DNA from: Oegoconia quadripuncta
Lineage: Eukaryota > Arthropoda > Insecta > Lepidoptera > Autostichidae
DNA length: 64,000 nucleotides
Reading direction: 5' to 3'
Assembly: GCA_949316235.1 (NCBI GenBank)
Contig: OX438758.1
Span: 12,123,731 to 12,187,730, forward strand
The position numbers were made by a program, and so were the translations under genes. Below, piece after piece: positions 1-10,943 of this stretch (the first letter of the stretch is position 1; every line of letters starts with the position of its first letter). The notes under the pieces were generated by a model, which was given only the letters and a program-made list of their open reading frames with translations, did no database searches and was not told the origin of the DNA.

Positions 1-63
1 CAGGTCAGGTATGAGAACGCCGTCGTCGCCTTCTAAATTCCTGGAGGGTGGTATTACTTCATC
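1..63 (-). pseudogene. Possible coding fragment resembling the unknown exon at 596-844
   Basis: Read on the minus strand, this edge segment is open and encodes a short peptide containing E-V-I-P-P-S-R. The exon at 596-844 encodes E-V-A-P-P-S-R on the same strand. Third codon positions differ between the two, so this is not a recent DNA duplication. It could be part of a further exon of the same gene or a repeated module, or a chance match. No convincing acceptor site was seen and the window ends here. Confidence 0.2.
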
Positions 64-595
64 ATACATACATACGTATAAGTATGTAACAATGGTTACA
101 TACTTATACGTTATTAATTAATTTTGACATAAATATAATAATATGTAAATGTTTAATTTCTATCTTACTTAGTTCATTTTGTGACTTAACAATATTTTTA
201 CATTATATTTATATTAAATAATCTAGTAATTCTACAAATCTTTAAGATGTATGTGTATAGTTATTGTTTTATGTTTGACAATCACTTTAGAAATCATAAA
301 TTTACGGAACTGTATGTATGACTTGATATTGTAAAAGTGAACTAAATAAATCTAATATCTAATCTAATCATACTCTCTTTACCATCATTATCCTCTCTTG
401 ATTCGCTGTTAGACATAGACCTCTCCCAAAATATGCCATTGAACCTGGTTCTCGGTTATCCACATCTATCTATATAATGCAATCTACCTACAGAACGTCA
501 CGTCGTGGCCAAGTGGTCTCATACTGCTATGCCTGCCGATACGTGATCTCCATGCTAGTAATTTTCCCTCACAAAAAGTATAAGGGTATGGATAC
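64..595. other. AT-rich stretch, no gene seen
   Basis: Low-complexity AT-rich sequence with a small inverted repeat near 75-115 built from cataytta/tacgtata motifs. No open frame with coding character and no recognisable mobile element. It may be intron downstream (minus strand) of the exon at 596-844. Confidence 0.4.
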
Positions 596-844
596 CAACT
601 TTAAAAGTTCCAGCATGAGCCGAGCAATCTTCCCTGACGAAGGACGGGGATAAGCAATGCAGTCGCTCGTGATGGACCTAGAAGGAGGAGCAACTTCCGT
701 CTCAAACGCGGCCACTAGCTCCCGCTGTCTCATGTCCTCGGCGGCCAGCCAGTCCAGGGTCAGAGCTGATCTATATGCCGCTATCCCCGAAGGTGTCATC
801 CGAGTGACGTTGAAGGGGCGGTAATAGTATTCTTCAGCTGTAAC
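596..844 (-). CDS. Internal exon of an unidentified protein gene
   Basis: A 249-nt minus-strand segment is open for 83 codons. It is bounded by a good acceptor (ttttgtag before 844) and a GT donor (gtatcc after 596), so it is a phase 0-0 exon candidate. The peptide is hydrophilic and balanced, with E-E-Y-Y-Y-R-P-F near its start, a WLAAED segment and E-V-A-P-P-S-R in the middle. Its GC content and codon use stand out against AT-rich flanks, which supports real coding. I do not recognise the family. Flanking exons were not found upstream, and the gene would continue downstream beyond the left edge of the window. Confidence 0.45.
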
Positions 845-859
845 CTACAAAAAGATAAT

Positions 860-1160
860 AGTGTCTTCATGAAATAGAGAAATAAAAATGGACATAAGTC
901 GCTTCCGCAAAGTCAGTAATTAATTCAAAGGGCGTTGAACGTTTTTCTTGTTGATATACAAAATCTATAAACAGTAACATTATTATAAAACAGTTTGTTT
1001 AAATAATAACCATCCATTGACATAACCAGCTTGTTCGTATACCAGGCTATTTCACAATTAATAATGAAATATATTGTGCCTTTTGTAATATAAAACCCTG
1101 TTTTTAAAAGAGCAACCGTTCGAGTTCCTTGCTTGTTCTTCCCGTCAACCCACATGTAGG
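860..1160 (+). mobile_element. Decayed CR1-like LINE fragment (ORF2 end and 3' UTR)
   Basis: Matches the ORF2 C-terminus and 3' UTR of the LINE at 44571-47799. Shared blocks include cacataagtcgc-type sequence, the ttgatatacaaaatct block, aaccaggctatttcacaattaataatgaaat, and the run ending in gagttycttgcttgttctt. It carries substitutions and deletions and is 5' truncated. Confidence 0.6.
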
Positions 1161-1887
1161 TAAATGGCACCCATCAGAGAAAGGGTCGGGTCATCATCAA
1201 TTATCGACCAAGACTTAGATAGCTCTATATTTTGGCTCGGTCACCTAGAGTGATAAGTATGGGCATTAAACCCGCCGCGGTGCTACTTTTATCTCGCTTT
1301 CGGAGATAAAAGTTTCAAGAACAATCAATTGGCCCTTTATAGGTGTCTAGCGCCGTAAATCGGCCTAATGAAGATGGATGCCGCCATTTTGAAGAATCCC
1401 GATAAATTAAGATGAAGCTTCATCGTCCTAAATTGTGCAAAAGGTGCTTTTGTGAATAAAAATTAGTTCGTAACGAATAAAAGGTTAAGGTGCGAGTCGG
1501 GTCTACAAGACCACACAAAAAGTCTAGAACATGAACAAATTACAGCTATCTAAACACATTATTCTAAACAAAACAAGTCGGAAAAATAGAACAAAGGTAA
1601 CGAATACAAGAAGCCAAAACGGTCGTTGTTAAAGAAATCAAATTAAGTTTTATGAAACTTTTTCAATTCACTCTTCTTTGGAACTCGAATGACGAAGTAA
1701 ATGAGTTTATGAGAAATTCTCTTATGTAAAATTGAAACATTGCTCCGGAGAATTGAAATACAGATGGAAATATAACGTTTTCATGAGAATTAAACAACAA
1801 AGCTTTAGGTAAATTGGACGATAATAACTCTAAAATCAAGTTATAACAAATTTATATATACTTCGCTGATAAGATAAGATAAGATAC
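1161..1887. other. No gene or clear repeat seen
   Basis: AT-rich intergenic or intronic sequence with no coding-like frame. A short aagat microsatellite lies at 1867-1888, just before the LINE fragment that follows. Confidence 0.4.
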
Positions 1888-2625
1888 AATGGAGTGACAG
1901 AATGTCAGGTAGGAAAAAATCAGATCGTTTCCCGATATCGCAGACTTCGCCGTCACCGCGCTTGGTTACATTCAGGGGTAGTTTTCGGTTCGCGGCGTCC
2001 AAATGCTGGAACGACTTACCTCCACCAATCAAACAAACGAACTCGTTTTGCACATTTAAAAGAAAATGTAAGGAATGGCTTTATGCAAACAAGTCTTTCA
2101 GTAACTTTGTGATACCTAAGTATGACATACCGGCCAGTTCTATTATTTCAGATTTTGTTTCTGAGATTGACTTTATAATTGCATAGGAATTGTTTTGATG
2201 ACCTGTTTGGTGCAGTGGTTAGCAACTCTGACCACTATACCAAAAGGTTGCGGGTTCGAGTCCCGCTAGGGGCATATGTTTGTGTGATGAATACGGATAT
2301 TTGTACCCGAGTTATGGATATTTTCTTTATAATAAGTATTTATTTACAAATAAAATGTGTTTATGTAGTATATCAACTATCTGGTTTCCACAACACAAGC
2401 CTGTTGCTTACTGTGGAACTACATGGCGCTGTGTGTATGTCTAAGAATATTTTGTATATTTTTTTTTGTAGGTGTCTTTCGTCAATTATTGTTCATATTT
2501 CAATATTTTGTTTTCCTAAGTTTTAGTCATGTAATATAGGTTGTAACCAATAGTCTTGTACTGTACGACAACTTCTGACGTGTTATGCGTTCAATTTTTT
2601 AAGTAGATGAATAAATATTATTATT
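1888..2625 (+). mobile_element. LINE 3' fragment interrupted by a SINE
   Basis: From about 1935 the plus strand encodes a reverse-transcriptase C-terminal tail ([19 protein letters not shown]) closely resembling the end of the protein at 51624-52655. A tRNA-derived SINE sits within it at 2199-2470. After the SINE the 3' UTR resumes and ends in an aataaatattattattatt tail near 2625. It is 5' truncated and non-functional. Confidence 0.5.
2199..2470 (+). mobile_element. SINE family A, copy 1
   Basis: A tRNA-like head with pol III A box (TGGTGCAGTGGTTAG) and B box (GGTTCGAGTCC), then a conserved body (gatgaatacggacatgtg, the atggcgctgtgtgtatgt end). The head cannot form a complete tRNA cloverleaf with a normal acceptor. 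At least ten related copies lie in this window on both strands, which defines a dispersed family of about 270 bp. Confidence 0.8.
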
Positions 2626-2639
2626 ATTTTATAAGTACT

Positions 2640-3335
2640 TGAATTATAGGCAACTAACTGGTAGAAGGCCGTATCGTATCAGGAAGTCAAAGAAGAGGCG
2701 GCATGTAGAGAAGTATGTGGAAAGAATTCCACCGACAAGAGCATAGCTCTTAAATATAAGAAAGAGAACTGGTAGAATATGAATTATTTATTTATTTATC
2801 AGAGTAGGGGTCATACAAAAGTTTATAATCTACTAATTGTCTAATGTGTAAATATTAGGTGCGAGTATGTATTAAATGTCAATATCAAGGAGAAACCCTT
2901 TCGATCATGAAAACTAGTCGGGCACAGAATTAATATAGCCTAGGGCTAAAGTTTCTATGGTAGATCCACCACATACTGGCCATAACAAAAAAAAATAGAG
3001 GTTACAGAATAAAATAAAATCTAAATATTCAAACACAAAAAATCTATGTTGATGATTAATTAGAGAAAAACATACGAGAAGATATACCTACCTCTTGGCC
3101 ACAGTTGAGAACCGAAGAGGAAAGATATGACACGACATTTTTTTGTAGAACATAATTGAGGGTAAGTTGAAGGAAAGGGGGGAAGGGGAAGACCTAGGCG
3201 GAATTACTTTGACCAAGTGAAAGAAAAGGTGAATATCGTGTCGTACCAAGATGTTAAATCGAGGGCGGAAAGCAGAGAGACGTGGTCATTACCGACAAGA
3301 GCATAGCTCTTAAATAGAAGAGGAAGATAGTGTGT
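2640..3335 (+). mobile_element. Two decayed LINE 3' ends
   Basis: Two segments, 2660-2760 and 3170-3330, encode similar reverse-transcriptase C-terminal tails (V-S-Y-Q-(E/D)-V-K) and share the following string ccgacaagagcatagctcttaaat. The second is the better preserved and reads GRPRRNYFDQVKEKVNIVSY. A third relative is at 26095-26182. This looks like one LINE family inserted or duplicated twice, both copies heavily truncated. Confidence 0.45.
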
Positions 3336-4030
3336 TTTATTATGTCAGTACTGTACAAGTGGGACTGTATGGTGAAATCCAAAACCAGGGTGAAGAGTAG
3401 GAGGTAAGCGAACAGGCAGCCACCCACCAATCCGACCAACTGCCAATGAGAAAGAGGGCAATCAACTTTATTCAAATGTCCCTCCGTAAGTAAAACAGGA
3501 TTTATACAAATTAAAATATGGCATCTTGTTATCCAATTATGTTAATAAGGCGCAAATTATGAAGGTACTGCGCGCACAATTTAGTCCCGATTTGGTGTAG
3601 TTAAGTAGGTATAAAAAAGATTACACGCACCTACACACTTACCTGTTTAGGATAAAATTACGTTCCAGGAATAAAGCGGAAATTATGTAATATTTTCGAG
3701 GTCCATAGATAACCTTGTTCAGTATGTATGAGTGCTAGGTTTAACATATTTTAGATGTACTTTTTATTATTAACTAGCGACCGGCTCCGGCTTCGCACGG
3801 GTGCAAATACATTATAATCATTCTATATTTTATATATCATATATTTTATACATCCGGGGAAATTCTATAAAGGAACTATTTTGTTTGTTTGTTTATTTGT
3901 TTGTAAACGCTTTATTGTACAAAATAACACATATCATACATTGAATCAAAATAGTGTACAAAGGCGGACTTATTCCATAATGTTTTTACTAAAAAAACGG
4001 TAACAAAATTCGTTGCGGCTTTAGAACAAC
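3336..4030. other. No gene seen
   Basis: AT-rich sequence without a coding-like frame. Around 3775-3800 is a fragment reading gaccggctccggcttcgcacgggtgcaaat, a kind of sequence common in insect interspersed repeats. Confidence 0.35.
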
Positions 4031-4200
4031 TAAGAGTATAAGCAGAAAACCCGAGACAAGAGTACCCTAAACAATATGTTGTATGAACAACCTTATGAGA
4101 GTGAATGAAGCAAAAGAGGTGTGTCAGGATCGTTTGAAGTCTATGGTCTCTGTCTAGCCCAACGGGAAATAGGCGTGACTTTATGTATGTACGTTGAATA
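4031..4200 (+). mobile_element. RTE-like LINE 3' end, copy 1
   Basis: Contains the run 'aacaacctta tgagagtgaatgaagcaaaagag', then caggatcg, agtctmtggt and 'gcgtgactttatgtatgta', shared with 23849-23922 and 31313-31430. The reading resembles a reverse-transcriptase C-terminus of the RTE type followed by a short 3' UTR. 5' truncated and decayed. Confidence 0.45.
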
Positions 4201-4639
4201 CATAATTCAACGAGGTCTTTCCCAATGCCAAGGTGCCGAGGCTAGATACCACAATCATATCTATTTCCATCGTCAATTGTTCCGTTCTGTTTGAAAGGAA
4301 AAGAAAGCTATAATATCTTAGCCTTCAGGACCCATTAATTCATAATATTTATAAATAAAGCTCCTCGCCACGCTTGCCAGCCGGCTAAATTGTCACTGGA
4401 TAGCGATTAGTTGTAGTTGCCGTCACACTTCAATACGGATCACACTAAAGATGTGTACATTTTAGTACTTTAAGCCTTAAACCCGTATGTTACTGTAGTA
4501 TATTTAATTAAGCCCAGATTGTATGTTTGAAATGTTTTTATTTCTTTTTAGAAACTACAACCCGCTTTGTGCACTCCACAGTTGCACATACATGCGCTGT
4601 AGGTAAGTAAACACGCTCGTTGTGTGTTGACACCGCTCG

Positions 4640-4790
4640 CTCGCCGTTTTTTAGGGTTCCGTGATCAACAAGGAACCCTTATAGTTGCGCCATGTTCATC
4701 TATCTGGCCGAGGCTTAGACTCTTAGTACTAGAAAGCTGTAATCTGGCATAGGTACGCCGCTGGCATACGCCGACAAAAATATAGCGTCT
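4640..4790. repeat. Interspersed repeat fragment with agggttccgt ends
   Basis: Carries ttagggttccgtgatcaacaaggaaccctt, a short inverted motif, followed by tagttgcgccatg. A related tract with agggttccgtagcat occurs at 49500-49570 in the opposite orientation. I recognise this only as a repeat type frequent in Lepidoptera; its class is not clear here. Confidence 0.35.
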
Positions 4791-4794
4791 TTTA

Positions 4795-4950
4795 GGAAAA
4801 ATAGTGATAAACATGATGTCAATACAAGAAATAAAGAAACTTGCAGATCACATAAGTCAGTAATTCATTGAAAGGGCAAACATAAAAGCAAGCGTACAAA
4901 ATCTTCCTTTCAATAAATTTAAAGATACTATTAAAGCTTAATTTTTATTA
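4795..4950 (+). mobile_element. CR1-like LINE fragment (ORF2 end)
   Basis: Starts ggaaaaatagtgataaacatgatgtcaatacaagaaataaag and ends near aatcttcctttcaataaatttaaagatacta, both matching the ORF2 3' end of the LINE at 44571-47799 with an internal deletion. Non-coding remnant. Confidence 0.55.
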
Positions 4951-5014
4951 GAGTGACACTTTACTCTTTTTCGTAGGGGCACTCCCTACGTAGATTTACG
5001 TTATCATCAGCCTG

Positions 5015-5180
5015 TAAACATCCCACTGCAGGGATATTACCTTCACTCGTATAATGAGGGAGTATGAGCCGTAGTCCACTACCCTGCCCTAACGCGGGTT
5101 AAAGACTTCACATGCCTTAGAATTTTTATTTCTCAGGCATACAGGTTTCCTCCCAATGTTTTCCTTCACACAAATATTTT
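5015..5180 (-). mobile_element. SINE family D fragment
   Basis: The segment with tatgagccgtagtccac, ctcaggcatacaggtttcctc and atgttttccttcac resembles the body of the tRNA-derived SINE at 18885-19093 in the same orientation. The tRNA-like head is missing. Confidence 0.35.
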
Positions 5181-5780
5181 CGACTAACTTTTTAGATCTA
5201 TTTATCCTGCTTATATGTATAAAGTTTCATTAGAATCGGTCTATTCATTTCGAAAAATTTGGTCTTGAAAGTTTGTATGAACACCGTGTGAGATAAACGC
5301 TCTTAAATTATTAAGGAATTATACTCCATTATAGTTCTGTACGAGCTCTGACACTGCTATTAGTCTAAACCTAACCTTTTAGCAAGTAATCGGGTTATGA
5401 CTTTTTCTCACATGAAGTGCTCTAAATTAAGTACCGTAATTACATCAGGCAGAATGACCGCGCCAAGCCGAGACTAAGGGGTTGAGCCCGTGGAGGGTTT
5501 AGCTCTAAACAAATTTACATCGTAAAAATGTTTAATGGGCCATCAAGTCAGAATAGGGTGTTAGCGGTGGGCGACTTTATTACACAAATAAATTTTAGCC
5601 CGAACATCTTATTTTTAGTGTGGCCCCTATATCCAATTTTCTTGGAATTTAATTATGAATCCGCCAAATTTTAGGTATCTTGAAAAGTATTTCATTCAGC
5701 CATTTTGTGTGCTTGTAACGAATATTTGTTTCGGATAGGTGTGCGAATGCACCATGAGCATTTCTTTCAACTCTTTTGTT
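5181..5780. other. No gene seen
   Basis: AT-rich DNA without convincing coding frames or recognised repeats. Confidence 0.35.
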
Positions 5781-5789
5781 TTTATTGAC

Positions 5790-6040
5790 GGGGGGAGGTG
5801 GTAAATCTTTTTTTTTATGATTGACTGGATTCGCTTTTGACCACACTCTCACCTGATGGAAAGTGACGATGTGGTCGAAGATGAAGCACGCGATGCCAGT
5901 AAATGCATATTCACTATGCTCTTAAAGATCCCAAGGTTGTAAGATTCAGGAAAGACTGACGCCGGAAGCTCCCTTCAGTTCCATGCCTTGGCTGTTCGGA
6001 TGATGAATGAAAAGTCGAACTTCTTATTGCGAATGTTCGA
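5790..6040. repeat. Interspersed repeat (family related to 44285-44490)
   Basis: Contains cacctgatggaaagtgacgatg, the gctcttaaagatcccaagg block and gatgaatgaaaagtcgaa. Comparable blocks (gctcttaaagaccccaag, attatgaacgaaaagcct) occur at 44285-44490 and a shorter relative near 52970-53090. This resembles a LINE 3'-end type common in moths. The assignment is by pattern only. Confidence 0.4.
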
Positions 6041-6117
6041 TTAATTAACTATATATGGCTGACATCCTTTACCCCGACTCCTGTGGGGGAGGTTGTCGGG
6101 AAGCCCTAGGAATTGCA

Positions 6118-6290
6118 GTTGGACCGTTTAGCGTTCCATTAGCGAGCCTAGGTCTTGGGTAAATCCACAAGGTAGAAGGACGACCTAATGAAGGTCGCGA
6201 GAAATCACTGGATGCAGGCCGCTTACTACCGAACGCGTAGGAAATTTATGGGAGAGGCCAATGTTCAGCAGTGGAGCTTATTTTATTCAG
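6118..6290 (+). mobile_element. Retrotransposon C-terminal coding remnant
   Basis: One plus-strand frame reads D-D-L-M-K-V-A-R-N-H-W-M-Q-A-A followed by V-Q-Q-W, the hallmark of the C-terminus of a common insect LINE reverse transcriptase. It is a short, 5'-truncated fossil with no stop within the recognisable part. Confidence 0.45.
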
Positions 6291-6519
6291 TAGTCAGTCG
6301 TTCGTGGCCAACTTATGTCCTATGCCTGACAAGGATAGCAAACTATAGACAGTTTGCACTTCATCATTGCCTGTAATTGCATTTAAATCTCCATTTATTG
6401 ATTATATGAACGACTTTACTTTTATGTTTGCGTTTTTATTTCTCTCGCTCTCGTAAATGCAAATTCTATGCGATCATGGAACGCAATTGGGTAAGAAAAT
6501 ATGAATCATAAAATAAATA

Positions 6520-6785
6520 GGAAGCACTCGTAGCGCAGTCGCTTTCGTTATTCGTTTTCGATTAGCTAGGTTAAGTAATTATCTGATGCGGTCATAGTCC
6601 TTGGATGGGTGACCAGACTACTAGTGGCATTTTAATACGAGTGCTTCCGTGCGTCGGAGGGCACATTAAATAGTCGGCCCCGCTTGTTTTCAATTGAAGG
6701 CAGTCGTCAAGCCCAGTCGGTGGTGGATTATAGATTATCTCAGTGATAGGAGGATATACCCAACCGTGGGGACGTGTAATGCTGA
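6520..6785 (+). mobile_element. SINE family C (5S-rRNA-like), copy 1
   Basis: The head contains ttaagtaattatctgatgcggtc and cttggatgggtgacc, which correspond in order to the internal promoter boxes (A box/IE and C box) of 5S rRNA. The remainder does not match 5S rRNA: gcattttaatacgagtgcttccgtg, cggagggcac, taaatagtcggccccg, ttttcaattgaa. Related copies occur at 8530, 23495, 31190 (plus) and about 7870, 48650, 54210 (minus). Confidence 0.6.
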
Positions 6786-6789
6786 TGAT

Positions 6790-7725
6790 GATGAAAAAAA
6801 TTATTGCGTTCACTGACATCTATCTGTTTTCCATTTATAAGTATAATGGAGTACAGTCTTTGCCTACTCGAAGTACACTAACAGGCAGAGGCCATAAATT
6901 GACCAAATGTTTTATGGTTTCTCTGATGGATTTCTATGATGCGAAAAGTTAACTGTCACATTCACCTAAGGCCTTACGTATACGAAGGTTTTCTCGTCGT
7001 TTTCTTTAGGGACGTGGTTATTATATTCCGCAAAGTAAATTTCTCAAAGTGCAACAATAGCCTGAGTACAAGCCGGCTGGCTTTTATTCTTTCCTTCGTT
7101 CAATTGAATCGAGTTACGTTGAATTGTGCACTCTCGTCTCTCATTGTATTTTAAAGTGGTAGTATTGGACTGCTAAATTGGGTGAAATCGTTTTTGTTAC
7201 CTACCTCTAACATATACGTTAGTGATTGGTAAATCAAACTTCAATCATTTATTCAACGTAAGACACCATGTTATCATTTGTTGAATGTTGAATTTAAATC
7301 TGCTAGAAGTAATAATAGGGCTTATTGCATTTATGTGTCAGTCAGTATGCAAAACTACTACCGCTTCGGAAAGGGAAATCATCTTGTCCTTTTTTTTTTA
7401 ATAAAAAGTATACAAGTGAGTTGGGTACACCAAGCGTGTTTGCCATTCAGATGGTCACAAATTTTGTAATAACCTTTTTTTGCTAATGTTGTTTTGACAT
7501 GATCTTTACATTTTTTCTCAGTTAGATTAATGATATTCTCAGGTATAAGGTTAAACTTTGCTTAGTCTGAACATAGGGATAGCTAATTTGTCCTTATATC
7601 ACAAATTATGCTTGTCATTTCTTTCGGGAATGCAGAAATATTTTTACAAACATACATGCACAGGAGATCATTTAAAGCAGTTCTGACAATTTCACATACC
7701 TACATATACATTAACATTACTTCTC
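6790..7725. other. No gene seen
   Basis: AT-rich sequence containing several short open frames without coding character. No repeat recognised. Confidence 0.35.
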
Positions 7726-7729
7726 AATT

Positions 7730-7910
7730 GCCCCAACATTGTCCCATCCTCTCACAAGGAGATGGTATAGGCCATAATATGCGCATTAGCAGACCACCAG
7801 ACTGTTTTCAGGTCGGTCCCGTATATGCCACCGACTTGGCCTTATGATAACCGGGAACCCTTTTTATTGTGCCGTCCGAAGCATGGAAACACTCGTACAA
7901 TATTATGTAG
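7730..7910 (-). mobile_element. SINE family C fragment
   Basis: The string gtgccgtccgaagcatggaaacactcgta is the reverse complement of the tacgagtgcttccgtgcttcggagggcac part of family C. The preceding ccatcctctcacaaggagatggtataggccataat resembles the 3' body of the copy at 53985-54470. The 5S-like head is not preserved. Confidence 0.35.
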
Positions 7911-8529
7911 TCAGAAACGTAACGTAAAACATCAGATCGTCAACACCAAGTGCAATATATTGAACTCGTCAAAACGAATCATGAGCCCAAACTCTAGGGG
8001 TTTACTAGAAGCCACTGAAAAGTTTCACCATCCACCTCCTGACTCCATCATCGGATCAGCTCCAAGATATTATGCTATGATAATTATGCTATTGTCATCA
8101 GATTTACTATATACTTACATACAAAGTTTCAACATCAACGATAATTAGAAGTATGTTTAAATTAAGGTTTTAAAACTTTTTCGTGAAACCACCCCCCGTC
8201 CCGCTAGGGTACGAAATCCACACTATGGAAAAAACCATTCCAAACGCGAAACCCGCCTCGAAGCCTGCGACCTAAACACGTAAGGTTTAATGCAGCAACC
8301 TTTCGCAATGTACAAAAATGTAAAATGGTGGACAGTAACGGGTTTGTTCCATTCTTTTTACTTGCCGAATCCACACAACACGATACAAAAAATCCATTTC
8401 GTCTGCGTAAAATGATTAATCACCTACCAATAATGGACATGAACCATGTCTGATTATAGCCTCTATCATTTTGGTAATTTAATCTTAGGCGAAACTTCGC
8501 CAATTCAGAATAAAAACTATAACTTGTAC

Positions 8530-8695
8530 ACCAAGCATAGCGCAGCCGCATTCACTATTCGTTTTTCGATTAGCGAAGTTAAGCAATGTCTGGTGCGGTT
8601 ATTCCTTCGATGGGTGACCACTAGTAGCATTTCCGTGCTTCGGAGGGCAGGCAGCTAAATAGTCGGTGCAAGTTGTTTAACTGAAAGTAGTCGCG
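8530..8695 (+). mobile_element. SINE family C (5S-rRNA-like), copy 2
   Basis: Best preserved 5S-like internal promoter in the window: gaagttaagcaatgtctggtgcggtt followed by cgatgggtgaccact. It then reads gcatttccgtgcttcggagggc and taaatagtcggt. Short and truncated at the 3' end compared with 6520-6785. Confidence 0.6.
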
Positions 8696-8699
8696 ATGG

Positions 8700-9880
8700 T
8701 CTACAAAGTGGCCTAAACACACTGTTTGAGCAGTAAATTTAAATGTAATATTAATAGTGACGTTTTCAAGTGATAATTTTATCCTATGAAATAAAATATT
8801 TTGATTTGATTTGATTTGTCAGGTTGTGACCACTAGTTGTACATATAATTCCACCGCACTGGACCCACGTTGCTGAGTTATGGCTCATACTCTTTCCTAG
8901 TAACGTATTATCACAATATTGGCTCGGTCACAACGTACTCAGTCCGCACCCCGCTCCAGTCAGCAGGAAACTCCTGTCTCTTCCCTCACCATAAAGCATT
9001 CTACCACGGCGTTATTACTCCATCGGTTAATAGCAAATACGAGGCTGAGGCCTGAGACGACAAGGCTATGAACAATGACGTGTCTCTGTATTTTATATTG
9101 GACGAGTAAGTGCTGCGATTCACATAGAGTAAGTACATCGTGTAACCCAACAGTGGGGGCGTAGATAATGTGCATCTGAAGGTACTTCTATACTACTTAC
9201 CAGTAATTGCAGTGATATAGGTTACGCCTATAAAAACTTACCATTATCCATAGAAATGTGAACGGTATTATCACTGTAATAGACATGATTTTAATTGATT
9301 AAACCTATAATTGAATAATAAATATTATAAAAACTTTAGAATTTATCTCGGCATCTTGTGATGTGTACTGTCGAAATGATTAGTTGACGTTTGACGTTTT
9401 AGTTATACCGGGTGTCCTATATGAGATATGAAGGATAATCAGCATCAAAATTATTTTGGCGGCCAGAGTTGAAATCAAAGAGTAACTGAACTGCCAAAAA
9501 TTGGCAAACTCTCAGTAAGGTTCCGTCTGTTCAGTGCAACATCAGAAATAAAGTCCTCATGAGAAAACTTGTTACGATATGAACTTATGTAGTTTGTGGT
9601 TCAATGGCAGTACTTGGTTGTAAATAATATCCTCTTGTACTTAAAAGTTATGAAATATAAATGAAAAGAAAATTACAACACTCGAGGCTGTATAGACGGC
9701 CTCAATGGCCTTGAGCACTAGCGCCACTCGTTAACCTACAAATTGTTGAAAAAGCAATTTTTTTCCGAGAGGAACAAGCAAACAAGCAAGAAACTTGTTG
9801 TTCTCAAAAAAAGGTTTTTAAGGAACAATTTATTAGGTTATTATTTGTTAAATAAACTATTCACTATAAATAATACAGAG
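8700..9880. other. No gene seen
   Basis: No coding-like frame. At 8800-8818 the tail ttttgatttgatttgattt looks like a LINE 3' tail without a recognisable body. The rest is unassigned AT-rich sequence. Confidence 0.35.
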
Positions 9881-9884
9881 GTAT

Positions 9885-10165
9885 AGTCAGCAACTATTTC
9901 GTGTCCATTCCAAGATTTGGCAAGTGATATAAAATAGACCAGAAACAAAAATGGTCCGAGAATAGAGCCTTGTGGGACGCCCATACAGATTGTGGACTCT
10001 GACGATGTATTTGCAGTGATACAACGAGATGATTACACCGTTACTCAATAAAGAATTCGGAAAATGAAGAACAAGGTCGGTTACACCATAATACTGCAAC
10101 TTTCTGATTAATGTTATGATGGACGCAATCAAAAAAATTCGAAAAATCGGAGGACAATACTATAG
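9885..10165 (-). mobile_element. CR1-like LINE reverse-transcriptase fragment
   Basis: On the minus strand this encodes a decayed piece of the RT palm region: ttgattgcgtccatcataac (F-D-C-V-H-H), then tatgggcgtcccacaaggctctattctcggaccattttt ([11 protein letters not shown]). Nucleotide identity is closest to the LINE at 44571-47799. Frameshifts break the frame. Confidence 0.65.
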
Positions 10166-10740
10166 CGTCCCGAAAATTTCCTGTTCCTGAAAAGTTCCGG
10201 AGCCTAAAAAAGTTTGTATGAAAACTTCACGTTCAGATGTAGTTATCGCTAAATGATACATTTATTGAAGAAAAAGATGTAGTTCAGTAATAAAATAAAC
10301 ATAATTTCTATAGGTAAAATATAATTTATTTAAATTTAGGTAAACTTTTGTATAAAATTAACACTTATTTATTAGCTAATCGAATCTCATTTACACTCGC
10401 ACAATAACTATATTAAATCTACTTACACTTCATCCATAAATAATACACAATTACAAAACATTAGGCACTTCTGAGATAGTTCGTAGAAATAATAGCTCTA
10501 ATATTAAAGCCTAACATTCACCTGTACTGTTTCATTTGTAATCAACCGATTTTGATACGATTTATATTTTACCAGCTTAATTTACAATATGACTCGATAC
10601 AAAAATTAAAAGTATATATTTACATTTTACACGTAGTGATTTATAAATGTGTTATTTGTATAAAATAAATCAATAGATTATCAATATTATGCAGTACGAC
10701 AATACATATGTCGAGCAACTTGAATCCAGATACATTTAAT
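10166..10740. other. AT-rich stretch, possible 3' UTR
   Basis: Very AT-rich and without open frames. It would be the 3' untranslated part if the frame at 10743-10943 is a terminal exon; tttatt (AATAAA on the minus strand) occurs near 10258 and 10370. Confidence 0.25.
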
Positions 10741-10742
10741 AA

Positions 10743-10943
10743 TTAGAGCAGAGAAATAAGAGCAGTTTGCTGAAACACATTATGACAACCTGGAACCGAG
10801 AAGCCATTAGGCAATATTTGTTCTGCAACTGTAGTCGCGTCAAGTCTATCAAATCCCGTAACGTTGTTCGATGTTGCGCTTCCTTGTGAAACGTATCGAA
10901 TAGTATGTCGATGCTGCGTACCATGTAGTATAACGGCACGCAT
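10743..10943 (-). CDS. Candidate terminal exon, unidentified
   Basis: A 66-codon minus-strand frame has balanced amino acid composition, including G-F-D-R-L-D-A and P-N-G-F-S-V-P-G-C-H near its end, and stops at TAA. It is less AT-driven than its surroundings. An overlapping frame of 93 codons on the same strand is also open but looks hydrophobic and low in information. No acceptor or upstream exon was established. It may be a chance open frame. Confidence 0.2.
   Translation of the reverse strand: MRAVILHGTQHRHTIRYVSQGSATSNNVTGFDRLDATTVAEQILPNGFSVPGCHNVFQQTALISLL

Noticed and set aside
2199..2290. Possible tRNA gene (A and B boxes present)
   Set aside because: The head is followed by a conserved non-tRNA body, is repeated many times on both strands and lacks a matching acceptor stem. 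It is a tRNA-derived SINE.
8560..8640. Possible 5S rRNA gene
   Set aside because: Only the internal promoter region resembles 5S rRNA; the 5' and 3' thirds are unrelated and the unit is dispersed, so it is called a 5S-like SINE.
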